Below, piece by piece: positions 38,859-49,458 of a DNA stretch of 64,000 nucleotides (the first letter of the stretch is position 1; each line of letters opens with the position of its first letter). This DNA is from Burkholderiales bacterium RIFCSPHIGHO2_01_FULL_63_240. Lineage in GTDB: Bacteria > Pseudomonadota > Gammaproteobacteria > Burkholderiales > Burkholderiaceae_C. Location of the stretch: the NCBI GenBank assembly GCA_001770725.1, contig MERU01000004.1, positions 248,001-312,000 on the forward strand, read 5' to 3'. Position numbers and translations under genes: made by a program. Below the pieces are notes generated by a model. The model searched no databases, was not told the origin of the DNA, and saw nothing but the letters and a program-made list of their open reading frames with translations.

Positions 38859-40153
38859 GGCTTGGACGTCGTCTGTTCTTCGCCGCTGGTCCCCAGCAGG
38901 CGATCGATGTTGGCGTTGGTGCGGTACAGCTCATTGAGCGCACGCAGGTACTGGGCGCGGGCCTGGAGCAAGGTCCGTTGGGCATCCAGGGCGTCGAGGA
39001 AGCTGAACTTGCCCAGCTCGAAGCCGGTCGTGGCGGCCTGCCACGCGCTCTCGGCGCCCGGCAGTACCTCGCTGCGCAGGACGTCCACCTCAGCCTGGGC
39101 GAAGCGCTGACGCTCCGTCAATTGCACCCACTCGGTCTCGACGCGGATCCGCGTTGCCTGGAAGTCCGCTTCGGCCTTATCGTGCAGGCGCAAGGCCTGA
39201 AGCAGGTTCCCCCGGTTGGTATCGAGCACAGGGATGGGAATGGCCAGGCCGATCACAGCCTGATTGCGTCCGACCTGCTGATCCCGCTTGGCACCCAAGG
39301 TCAGGGTCACGTCCGGAACACGGCGCGCCTCCTCAAGCTCGACCATGGCTTGCCGCTTGTCGACCTCCAGGCGTGCCTGCCGCAGCACCGGCACATCTGA
39401 CAACTGAGAAGCCTCCAGATTGCGAGAGGCTGGCTGGACACCCGATTGCCAAACCAGTGTCTGAGCACGAACGGCAGATGCTGGGCCCAGCAGAGCTGCC
39501 AGCCCTTGGCGAGCGGATCGGAGTTCGCTCTGCGCTTGAAGCAGTTCCAGTCGGACACCAGCGTGAGCAACCTTCGCCCTGGTCTCGTCCATTGCAGAGA
39601 CCTTGCCGGCCTGGACTCGCTTGGAGACCGCATCCGTGCCTCGCATGGACAAGTCGACGGAGGCCTGCGCCAGCTTCACCCGTTCCTGAGCGATGGCGGC
39701 AGCAAAGAATGCATCGGCCACATCCGCTCTGATCTGCGCGCGACGCCCTTCGATGTCCACGGCGGTTTGAGCCCGCGCGGCCTCGGCGACCGAGATCCGC
39801 GCTGACCGTTTACCGCCCAGCTCGATGGGCAGGCTCAACTGCACCGTGGTCGTCCGGCTGTCTCGCCGCGTATCTTCCAGCAGTGCCTGGACTTCAGGAT
39901 TGGGACGTGCACCCGCTTGAATGACGGCCCCTTCGCTGGCTGCCAGTTCCTGCTGGTTGGCCACGATTTGAGGACTGAACTGAAGCGCCAGCCTGATGGC
40001 CTCGCTCAGCGTCAAGGGCTGCGCCACGGGCACCGCCTTGTGCACGGCTTGCCCATCCGAATTGGACGGGCTAACTTGAGCAAAGGTGGCGGAAGAAAAA
40101 AGTGTGGCCGTGACCAACGCGAACGTCGTCATCGGCACCATGTGCCTGTACAT
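38855..40153 (-). CDS. czcC: Outer-membrane efflux protein CzcC (copy 2)
   Basis: 432 aa OEP: LTLSEAIRLALQFSPQIVANQQELAASEGAVIQAGARPNPEVQALLEDTRR; overlaps czcB start. Confidence 0.9.
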   Translation of the reverse strand: MYRHMVPMTTFALVTATLFSSATFAQVSPSNSDGQAVHKAVPVAQPLTLSEAIRLALQFSPQIVANQQELAASEGAVIQAGARPNPEVQALLEDTRRDSRTTTVQLSLPIELGGKRSARISVAEAARAQTAVDIEGRRAQIRADVADAFFAAAIAQERVKLAQASVDLSMRGTDAVSKRVQAGKVSAMDETRAKVAHAGVRLELLQAQSELRSARQGLAALLGPASAVRAQTLVWQSGVQPASRNLEASQLSDVPVLRQARLEVDKRQAMVELEEARRVPDVTLTLGAKRDQQVGRNQAVIGLAIPIPVLDTNRGNLLQALRLHDKAEADFQATRIRVETEWVQLTERQRFAQAEVDVLRSEVLPGAESAWQAATTGFELGKFSFLDALDAQRTLLQARAQYLRALNELYRTNANIDRLLGTSGEEQTTSKP

Positions 40154-40251
40154 CGAATTCTCCGGGTTGTGGGAACAACAACAAGAAGGAATCCGGCGAG
40201 AGAGGCCGTGGCCTCGCTATCTGAAGACAGGAAAAAAGCTTGCGCAGCAGC

Positions 40252-40278
40252 CGTCTCGCCGAATCAAACGGCGAGACG
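40252..40278 (-). promoter_or_regulatory. Hairpin straddling czcI stop codon
   Basis: Minus strand CGTCTCGCCG-TTTGATT-CGGCGAGACG, perfect 10-bp stem with stop TGA in loop. Confidence 0.7.
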
Positions 40279-40641
40279 TATGTCGGGACGCTCGGGTCCC
40301 GCTGGAATGTTGGAGGCGTAGCCCTCGATCGAGTGGCCAAACCATTCCCTGCTGGACGCCACCTGAGGGGTGTGCGTCTCACTGACCGGCGAGGCAGCGC
40401 TCATGTGGCAGACAGTGCAGTCGTTGTCGGCACTGGCCTTCTTGTCGCTACCGCTCTTGTCCTTTGCGGCTTTATCGCCAGGGCGCTCCCCACGTTGCGG
40501 ATCAAGATGGTTGTGCTCGTGGTGCCCGAAATGGCGCTGCGCGGCAGGGTTGCTTTCATGCTGACAATAGCTGGCCACCGCAGCCCAGGACATCTGGAGC
40601 GGAAACCAAATCAGCAGGAACAAGCAAAGCAATCGACGCAT
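40264..40641 (-). CDS. czcI: CzcI-like protein (copy 3)
   Basis: MRRLLCLFLLIWFPLQMSWAAVASYCQHESN...HFGHHEHNH...NDCTVCHMS; directly upstream of czcCBA. Confidence 0.85.
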   Translation of the reverse strand: MRRLLCLFLLIWFPLQMSWAAVASYCQHESNPAAQRHFGHHEHNHLDPQRGERPGDKAAKDKSGSDKKASADNDCTVCHMSAASPVSETHTPQVASSREWFGHSIEGYASNIPAGPERPDIRLAV

Positions 40642-40764
40642 GGCGCGGCAAGTATAGGTTGAAAAAAATGCCTTGTGGATCAGAAATGAGTTGCGCCTGA
40701 CAAATACACGTGAAGGAAGTTGCCTGGCATGTCCGTCGATAGAAGATCCAATCTCTTTGAATCC

Positions 40765-40795
40765 ATTTGAATCCCTGTAGCGGCTACAGAGTCAA
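40765..40795 (-). promoter_or_regulatory. CadR/MerR-type promoter-operator upstream of czcICBA
   Basis: Minus strand TTGACT-CTGTAGCCGCTACAGGGAT-TCAAAT, 19-bp spacer with strong dyad. Confidence 0.75.
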
Positions 40796-40840
40796 TACCC
40801 TTCGCGAAGATTGTTGTGAATTTTTCCACAGGGCAATGAA

Positions 40841-41050
40841 TCAAGCCTGTCTAGGTTGCTCGGTCTCGCTCTGAGCCACATGCCCGTCCACATTGCTGGC
40901 CTCCACACTGTGGGCATGCCGATCCGGCGCCGCTTTGGGATTGTCGACTTGGGGTTCTACGCCCTCGTCTTTGACAGCGTAGTTGCGCTGCGGCTCGCGA
41001 TCTTTTTGAGGCTTCGCAACAGTCCTGGCATGTTTGGAAGTGGCACCCAT
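40841..41050 (-). CDS. Small hypothetical hydrophilic protein
   Basis: 69 aa; AAAGGAG Shine-Dalgarno immediately upstream of ATG. Confidence 0.5.
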   Translation of the reverse strand: MGATSKHARTVAKPQKDREPQRNYAVKDEGVEPQVDNPKAAPDRHAHSVEASNVDGHVAQSETEQPRQA

Positions 41051-41253
41051 GATGGCTCCTTTGCAATGACAACGAGTGTCATCGGCAAGGCATATGCCGA
41101 TCTGGTTCGAATTGAATCCAATGTCATGCCAGACGCCAGAAGGCTGAAGCCACTATAGATTTTCCGGCTCCCAGCATTTCAAGGCGGCGTCTTGAAAATT
41201 ACATTTTTGTCATGTTTGGTTTAGGCCGGTATTCATCGGCACAATTCGCAAGC

Positions 41254-41953
41254 ATGACAAGTGTGCAGGCGAAGATATTGGTCGTCGAAAACAACCTCAA
41301 GACTGGCGACCACTACCGCCTCGGTTTGAGCGAGGCCGGATTCGCCGTCGACCTTGCCAAAAGCGGCATTGAGGCGTTGAAACTGGCATCGCTGCAAATG
41401 TTCGATCTCTTGATCATCGACACCGCCCTGAAAGGCATGACGGGCTGTGAACTGCTGCAGGCGCTCCGGCGTCAGGATTCGTTGATTCCAGTTCTTTTCT
41501 TGAATGGACGCGACCATCATGAATGTCGCGTCAACACGCTCCAGCGTGGCGTTGAAGACTTTCTCAAAAAAGCCGTTCTCCTTCTCGGAACTCCTGTGCA
41601 GCGTCAGGACCATCCTGCGTGGACGCACGGTCGACGCCAGCAGCCTCCCTTCGATCTGCATCGGTGATCTGGAGTTGGACCTGTTGCGCCGCCGCGTGCA
41701 CCGTGCAGGGACCCACATCGATCTGACGCCCAAGGAATTCGGCCTGCTGGAACTTCTGATGCGTCGCCAAGGGGAAGTCCTTCCGCGATCACTGATCGCC
41801 TCCCAGGTATGGGACATGCCCTTCGGGAGCGACACCAACGTCATCGATGTGGCCGTGCGTCGCCTGCGACTCAAGATCGATGAAGGGCAAGAGACGAAGA
41901 TGATTTTCACGGTGCGAGGCATGGGCTACATGCTCGAAGCGCCCGAACAGTGA
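41254..41953 (+). pseudogene. Frameshifted OmpR-type response regulator (CzcR-like)
   Basis: Receiver in one frame (KILVVENNLKTGDHY...GVEDFLKK), effector in another (KPFSFSELL...[12 protein letters not shown]); junction at A6 run 41566-41571. Confidence 0.75.
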
Positions 41954-41974
41954 CCGCATTCGAGGAACAAGAGC

Positions 41975-42565
41975 TTGATGTCGACCACAGGCAATTTCTA
42001 CGAGGACAAGGCGGAGGAGTATTTTTCCCTCACCTTCGATGCCGACACGTCCGCACCCAGGGAACGCTTCCTGGCGAAGCTGCCTCGACGAGCACGTATC
42101 CTGGATGCGGGTTGCGGTTCAGGCAGGGATCTTCGCGCCTTCAAGCGTGCAGGCCATGTCGCTCTTGGAATCGACTCCTCAGTCGCCATGGCCAGCCTCG
42201 CTTATGCCTACTCTGGCGTCGAATGCATGGTGCTTCGTCTCGAAGACATTGCCTTTGAGCGCAGCTTCGATGGCATCTGGGCTTGCGCTTCCCTGCTCCA
42301 CCTGCCAAGGGCGCAACTCGTTCCAGTACTGATGCGCCTGCACCAAGCACTCGTGTTTGGCGGAACGTTGTTCCTTGCTCTTCAAGAGGGACAAGGAGAA
42401 CGCTGCATCGAGGATGGGCGACACTATGTGTACTACCGTCTCTCGGAGGTTCTAAACGCCCTAGGTCAGGCTGGTTTCGAAGCAAGCGAATCATGGCTGA
42501 CAACCAGCTCCCCTCTTCTCTATGGCACGCCACATTGGATCAACGTCCTTGCCATCGCCAGTTGA
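41975..42565 (+). CDS. Class I SAM-dependent methyltransferase
   Basis: ARILDAGCGSGRDLRAFKRAGHVALGIDSSVAMASLA. Confidence 0.85.
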   Translation: MMSTTGNFYEDKAEEYFSLTFDADTSAPRERFLAKLPRRARILDAGCGSGRDLRAFKRAGHVALGIDSSVAMASLAYAYSGVECMVLRLEDIAFERSFDGIWACASLLHLPRAQLVPVLMRLHQALVFGGTLFLALQEGQGERCIEDGRHYVYYRLSEVLNALGQAGFEASESWLTTSSPLLYGTPHWINVLAIAS

Positions 42566-42651
42566 TATGAACCGTGCATAAGCCAAGGCTAATGCAACTT
42601 CAAGGTTTGATGCGCTGAATTGACACCGTCTGATCAAAGAAAGGAATCTTC

Positions 42652-42939
42652 ATGCAATGCCCCGCTTGCAAAACCGTTCAACTTGCGATGAGCCATCGCG
42701 AGAACGTCGAAATCGATTACTGCCCGCAATGCAGGGGCGTATGGCTGGACCGAGGAGAGTTGGACAAAATCATTGAACAGAGCCAGCGCGACCCCGTGTC
42801 GACGCAGGCCCACATGGATCCCGGCATTTCGACAGGACGTGGTGAACACCATGGTCGGCGTGAACATGGCGGCGGCCATCAAAAGTCTGGTCATGGCTCC
42901 AGCCATGGAGGCAGTTTTCTGAGGAGACTGTTCGATTGA
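42652..42939 (+). CDS. zf-TFIIB domain protein with His/Gly-rich tail
   Basis: MQCPACKTVQLAMSHRENVEIDYCPQCRGVWLDRGELDKII...EHHGRREHGGGHQKSGHGSSHGG. Confidence 0.85.
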   Translation: MQCPACKTVQLAMSHRENVEIDYCPQCRGVWLDRGELDKIIEQSQRDPVSTQAHMDPGISTGRGEHHGRREHGGGHQKSGHGSSHGGSFLRRLFD

Positions 42940-43049
42940 TGTGCTGGCATTGCCGGAGCGATTTTGGTGACGGGAATAGTGGGCATCTGCATGCTCATGT
43001 CTCGTCATCCATCCTTGGCACACCCATTTGATGGTGATACATTTTTGCG

Positions 43050-43406
43050 ATGCGCCGCCTGATTGCCATTTTCTTGTTGTTGATTGTGCCGCTGCAGCTT
43101 GGATATGCTGCGGCCGCGGCCTATTGCCAGCACGAGACTGGCAGTGCGGCCGGGCATTTCGGGCACCATGCGCATGAACACAGGGCGCAGGTAGGAGCCG
43201 ATCAAGACAATGGCAAAGGCAAGTTGTCATTGCAGCTTGACCAGGATTGCGGCCTCTGCCATCTCCAGATGCCCCAGCTGCTGCCCCAGCACACCACGGT
43301 GACACCGACCTCCGTCGAGACTTCCCTCTACCGTGCACCGGTGATTGCGTATTCCTCGGCCGATCGCCGCCGTCTCGAACGCCCCAATTGGACATCCTCG
43401 CTGTAA
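43050..43406 (+). CDS. czcI: CzcI-like protein (copy 4)
   Basis: MRRLIAIFLLLIVPLQLGYAAAAAYCQHETG...HFGHHAHEHR...CGLCHLQ...RLERPNWTSSL. Confidence 0.78.
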   Translation: MRRLIAIFLLLIVPLQLGYAAAAAYCQHETGSAAGHFGHHAHEHRAQVGADQDNGKGKLSLQLDQDCGLCHLQMPQLLPQHTTVTPTSVETSLYRAPVIAYSSADRRRLERPNWTSSL

Positions 43407-43415
43407 ATCGGCGAG
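43397..43415 (+). promoter_or_regulatory. Hairpin straddling czcI stop codon
   Basis: CTCGCTG-TAAAT-CGGCGAG, 7-bp stem with one G-U pair; stop TAA in loop. Confidence 0.5.
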
Positions 43416-43654
43416 CAGTTCGTCCATTCCTGGCTTCCATACGCTTCGAATGAATCCGTCATGAACTGACGGCTTCTGCTCGTCGAATTCCTCCCATCAC
43501 GCTTGGAGAATTCGATGCGAAGTTCATTGGCCGTGCCCATGTTTTGCCATGGCAGACGCGGTAGTGCCCACCTGCCCTTGATTGCATCCATCCAGACAAC
43601 GCCCGTAGCCACCGGAGCGCAGCGGCCAGTCCTGCGCGCGCAAGGGGCCCTTAC

Positions 43655-43939
43655 ATGACCACGCCCTTCACCCACAAGGAGTTGGGCCTGGTGTGGTTGG
43701 CTTTGGGACTGTGTGGGGTGCTTGCACTGCTTCTGTTTGCCTGGTGGCTGGCGCATCACCCTCCCAAGGTGACACCAACCTCACAGCCCAAGTACACCGA
43801 TGCTCTCCGGCATCGACTGAACGGCAAACGATTTTCGGAACGGCAAGCGCCACCGAATTCGACCGGCACGGCATCGGGTACTCATGGTCAGCCGCCCGCT
43901 GGAAAACAAGACGGCAAAGCCAAAGGAAGAAGGCCATGA
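43655..43939 (+). CDS. Small single-TM hypothetical protein
   Basis: 94 aa, one strong TM segment LGLVWLALGLCGVLALLLFAWWLA. Confidence 0.45.
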   Translation: MTTPFTHKELGLVWLALGLCGVLALLLFAWWLAHHPPKVTPTSQPKYTDALRHRLNGKRFSERQAPPNSTGTASGTHGQPPAGKQDGKAKGRRP

Positions 43940-43994
43940 GCATACGTTCCACCCGTTTGTGGATGGCATGCCCCTCACTCCCTGAGCAAATGCC

Positions 43995-44465
43995 ATGAGG
44001 TACACGACGCTCCGATCCTTCGGCTCCTTGCTGTGCATCCGGGTCGTGGCTGCGCGTCTCGCTGCCAATGATGAAGCTCCGTTTACGGCCCATTCATGGC
44101 GCGCGCCGGAGGTGGCAGCCCAGGTTCAGCCTTCAGGATCCAGCACCACATCAGATGAACTGATGCGCGCGGTGGTCTCCTGGCTGGTCTGCGAGTTGAT
44201 GCTCCAACGCTCAGCCCTGCACTTCCGATTGTGCGGTCAAGCCATGACCGCCGGCCTGCACATCGCGCGTGCCACTTTGAGCTGGGATGGTCCGCACGGC
44301 AGGCGCAGCGCGGCGGTAAGCCCCCACAGCGGTTTGCTCGGCCCTCAAGGCATTTTCGAGCTACCTCCAGAAACCAGGATCACCGCCGTGTTGCACCTCC
44401 AGGGCCGCCGTCCAGTGACTGTCAGGTTCGTGCTACCGCCAAACCGACCTCCTTGTGCCTGCTGA
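43995..44465 (+). CDS. Divergent HisX paralog 3 lacking the His cluster
   Basis: C-terminal GPQGIFELPPETRITAVLHLQGRRPVTVRFVLP aligns with [32 protein letters not shown] of 30403-30792. Confidence 0.55.
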   Translation: MRYTTLRSFGSLLCIRVVAARLAANDEAPFTAHSWRAPEVAAQVQPSGSSTTSDELMRAVVSWLVCELMLQRSALHFRLCGQAMTAGLHIARATLSWDGPHGRRSAAVSPHSGLLGPQGIFELPPETRITAVLHLQGRRPVTVRFVLPPNRPPCAC

Positions 44466-44512
44466 GCATCAATCTTCGATCCGGCATCCGATTCAACACC
44501 AGAGACCGCATC

Positions 44513-45043
44513 ATGATCAAACCCATCTCCATGAATCTGCCACTGCCCTCCACGCCGGCGGTGCCATCGCCCCGCTTGACGCCTCCAGTGGTTCCACCGA
44601 CGAATCCTTCTGGGGAACAGGAGGAGGACGGTTTCAAAGAGCACGCGATCCTGCTGCGTTCCAAGAGGCAGGAAATACTGGCTTCCAACATCGCGAACGT
44701 CGATACCCCTCACTACCAGGCCAAAGACCTCGATTTCCGGACCAGCCTGCGGAACGCCGTGAACAACCAGCGCTCAGAGGGCACCGATCCCAGTGACCTT
44801 CGAAAGACGGCCGCGGGACACTTGTCGCAGTTGCCGCAACCATCAGGAAGCATATTCAACAGCACGGTGGCGCTTGTCTACCGCGTTCCGCTCCAGACCA
44901 GCCTGGACAGCAATACCGTGGACATGGACGTCGAACGTGGGCAAATCGCCGACAACGCCATCCGCTATCAGTTGGCCTTGCAGGCCTATGAGGATGAGTA
45001 CAAGGAATTCCGGCAAGCTTCGATGACGGGAGGGACACGCTGA
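44513..45043 (+). CDS. Orphan flagellar basal-body rod protein FlgB-like
   Basis: LLRSKRQEILASNIANVDTPHYQAKDLDFRTSL...YRVPLQTSLDSNTVDMDVERGQIADNAIRYQLALQAYEDEY. Confidence 0.82.
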   Translation: MIKPISMNLPLPSTPAVPSPRLTPPVVPPTNPSGEQEEDGFKEHAILLRSKRQEILASNIANVDTPHYQAKDLDFRTSLRNAVNNQRSEGTDPSDLRKTAAGHLSQLPQPSGSIFNSTVALVYRVPLQTSLDSNTVDMDVERGQIADNAIRYQLALQAYEDEYKEFRQASMTGGTR

Positions 45044-45049
45044 TAGCGC

Positions 45050-45080
45050 TTGACTCTGTGCCCACTACAGGGTTTCTAAT
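45050..45080 (+). promoter_or_regulatory. CadR/MerR-type promoter-operator
   Basis: TTGACT-CTGTGCCCACTACAGGGTT-TCTAAT, 19-bp spacer. Confidence 0.78.
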
Positions 45081-45166
45081 GCAGGTACGCGCTGACATGG
45101 CTTGTTGACTGCCTGTCCGCTTGGCCTTTCAGCACCATTGTTCGCCTTTCCCTATACTGCCCAACC

Positions 45167-45523
45167 ATGCGCCGCTGGCTGATCTTGTTCCTGGTGTTTG
45201 TCCTTCCGCTCCAACTCAGTTGGGCGGCGGCTGGCATCGCCTGTGCGCATGAGACCGGCCCTGCCGCCGACCACTTCGGGCATCACGTGCATCAGCACCA
45301 GGACAGTGGCAAATCGGTGGAGCACGGAAAGTCAGTTGCCGACAAAGGCCAGGCCGATACAGATTGCCCATACTGCCATGTGAGCGTTCCAACGCCCGTC
45401 GTGGAGTTCCATTTCTTTGATGCTCCGCTGACCAGCTCGACCGCCTTGCCCGAACCGCTGTCCTGGCGGGCATGGGTATTCGAAGAGGCGCCCGAGAAGC
45501 CCAACTGGCGTATGCCCAGTTGA
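45167..45523 (+). CDS. czcI: CzcI-like protein (copy 5)
   Basis: MRRWLILFLVFVLPLQLSWAAAGIACAHETG...HFGHHVHQHQD...DCPYCHVS...EKPNWRMPS. Confidence 0.78.
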   Translation: MRRWLILFLVFVLPLQLSWAAAGIACAHETGPAADHFGHHVHQHQDSGKSVEHGKSVADKGQADTDCPYCHVSVPTPVVEFHFFDAPLTSSTALPEPLSWRAWVFEEAPEKPNWRMPS

Positions 45524-45767
45524 TCCAGCTGAGCGCTCTTCCCCGCTGAAACCAACAGCCTCAAGCTTCCCGCGCCGCTGGATCCACCAGTTCTGACTTT
45601 GTTCAACTGGAGGACTCGATGCGCCATGTGCCATCACCCACTGATTGCCCTGCCTTGTCGGCCACCCTCCGGGACTGCTCGGAGGACTACTGCCGCGCTC
45701 GAAACGCTTCTCATGCGCCGCAGGCAATCCTGGTCCTCCGTAGATCCCTCTATCTGGAGTACCTCTC

Positions 45768-46136
45768 ATGATCAAGTCACTGACTTGGGTATCACTGCTT
45801 CTGGCCCTGCTGGCGTCTGGATGCGCCAGCATGGACACCGACACTTACGGCCGCAAGGAAGGCTGGCGCAGGGCCCGTGTGGTCGAAGTGGGCGGCATTG
45901 AATCGCCCATGAAGACCCTGCAGACGGACTGCCGTTCGGAACTGGGTCCTAACCCGCCCTACACCCGGTTTGCCGTTGTTTCCTACAACGTGCGCGGTAG
46001 TCCAAGGAACAAGGCCCGGCGAATCTCGGCCATTCCCAATGATTTGGACCTCCAGGCCGACGACCTCGTCTTCGTCAACATTCAAAACTGCTTTGCGCCG
46101 TTGCGCAAGCGGGATGCGTTGGGTAACACCCCATGA
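45768..46136 (+). CDS. Small lipoprotein (paralog of 7944-8315)
   Basis: ASGCASMDTDTYGRKEGWRRARVVEVG...DCRSELGPNPPYTRFAVVSYNVRGSPRNKARRISAIPND. Confidence 0.75.
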   Translation: MIKSLTWVSLLLALLASGCASMDTDTYGRKEGWRRARVVEVGGIESPMKTLQTDCRSELGPNPPYTRFAVVSYNVRGSPRNKARRISAIPNDLDLQADDLVFVNIQNCFAPLRKRDALGNTP

Positions 46137-46272
46137 GATGCCGGCCATGGATCCAACTCATCCCTGGGAGCGTCCTGATCAAGGCCGCTTCCCCAGGATA
46201 CGGCTCGTTCATCGCTTATGCCCAAGGGCGCGTCTCTGATTCCGCTTCCATCAAAAAAGAAAGGTCGCGAAA

Positions 46273-48900
<2,628 letters not shown>

Positions 48901-48933
48901 GCCACTGGCTTTCATCAAACAGAGAGGCGTCCA

Positions 48934-49386
48934 ATGAAAATCGGCGATCTTGCCAACCTCACCGGCACCCAGGTGGAGACCATCCGCTACTACGAAAGGG
49001 AAGGACTCCTGCCCGAGCCCGCGCGCACGGCCACGAACTATCGCATCTACGATGTTGAGCACGTTGAGCGACTGGCCTTCATACGGCGCTGCCGCTCCCT
49101 GGACATGGGCCTCGACGAAGTTCGTGTCTTGCTTGGACTGAAGGACAAGCCCTCCCAGAGTTGCGAAGATGCCAACCGGGTGCTCGATGAGCACCTTGGC
49201 CATGTCACCCAGCGAATTGATGAGCTGATGGCCCTTAAGGCACAGTTGGAGAGCTTGCGTTCCCAGTGCGGTGAGGCCAAGGAATCAGCCGACTGCGGCA
49301 TCCTCAAAGAACTGAGCAACGGGAATCAACAGCCCTCGCAAACCGGCCACCAGCACATCGATTCGGTACATGGCCTTGGTAGATAG
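48934..49386 (+). CDS. cadR: MerR-family CadR-like regulator (copy 2)
   Basis: MKIGDLANLTGTQVETIRYYEREGLLPEPARTATNYRIYDVEHVERLAFIRRCRSLDM. Confidence 0.88.
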   Translation: MKIGDLANLTGTQVETIRYYEREGLLPEPARTATNYRIYDVEHVERLAFIRRCRSLDMGLDEVRVLLGLKDKPSQSCEDANRVLDEHLGHVTQRIDELMALKAQLESLRSQCGEAKESADCGILKELSNGNQQPSQTGHQHIDSVHGLGR

Positions 49387-49458
49387 CCCCTCTCCCACGC
49401 CTCCCGCAGAAACTATAGGGTGGCGCAGAAGCGTGGTGCTTTGCATTTGGCAGCCAGT

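Noticed and set aside
41560-41575. Programmed -1 frameshift at A6G
   Set aside because: The A AAA AAG heptamer is not in phase with the upstream frame and the required shift is +1; mutation or transcriptional slippage fits better.
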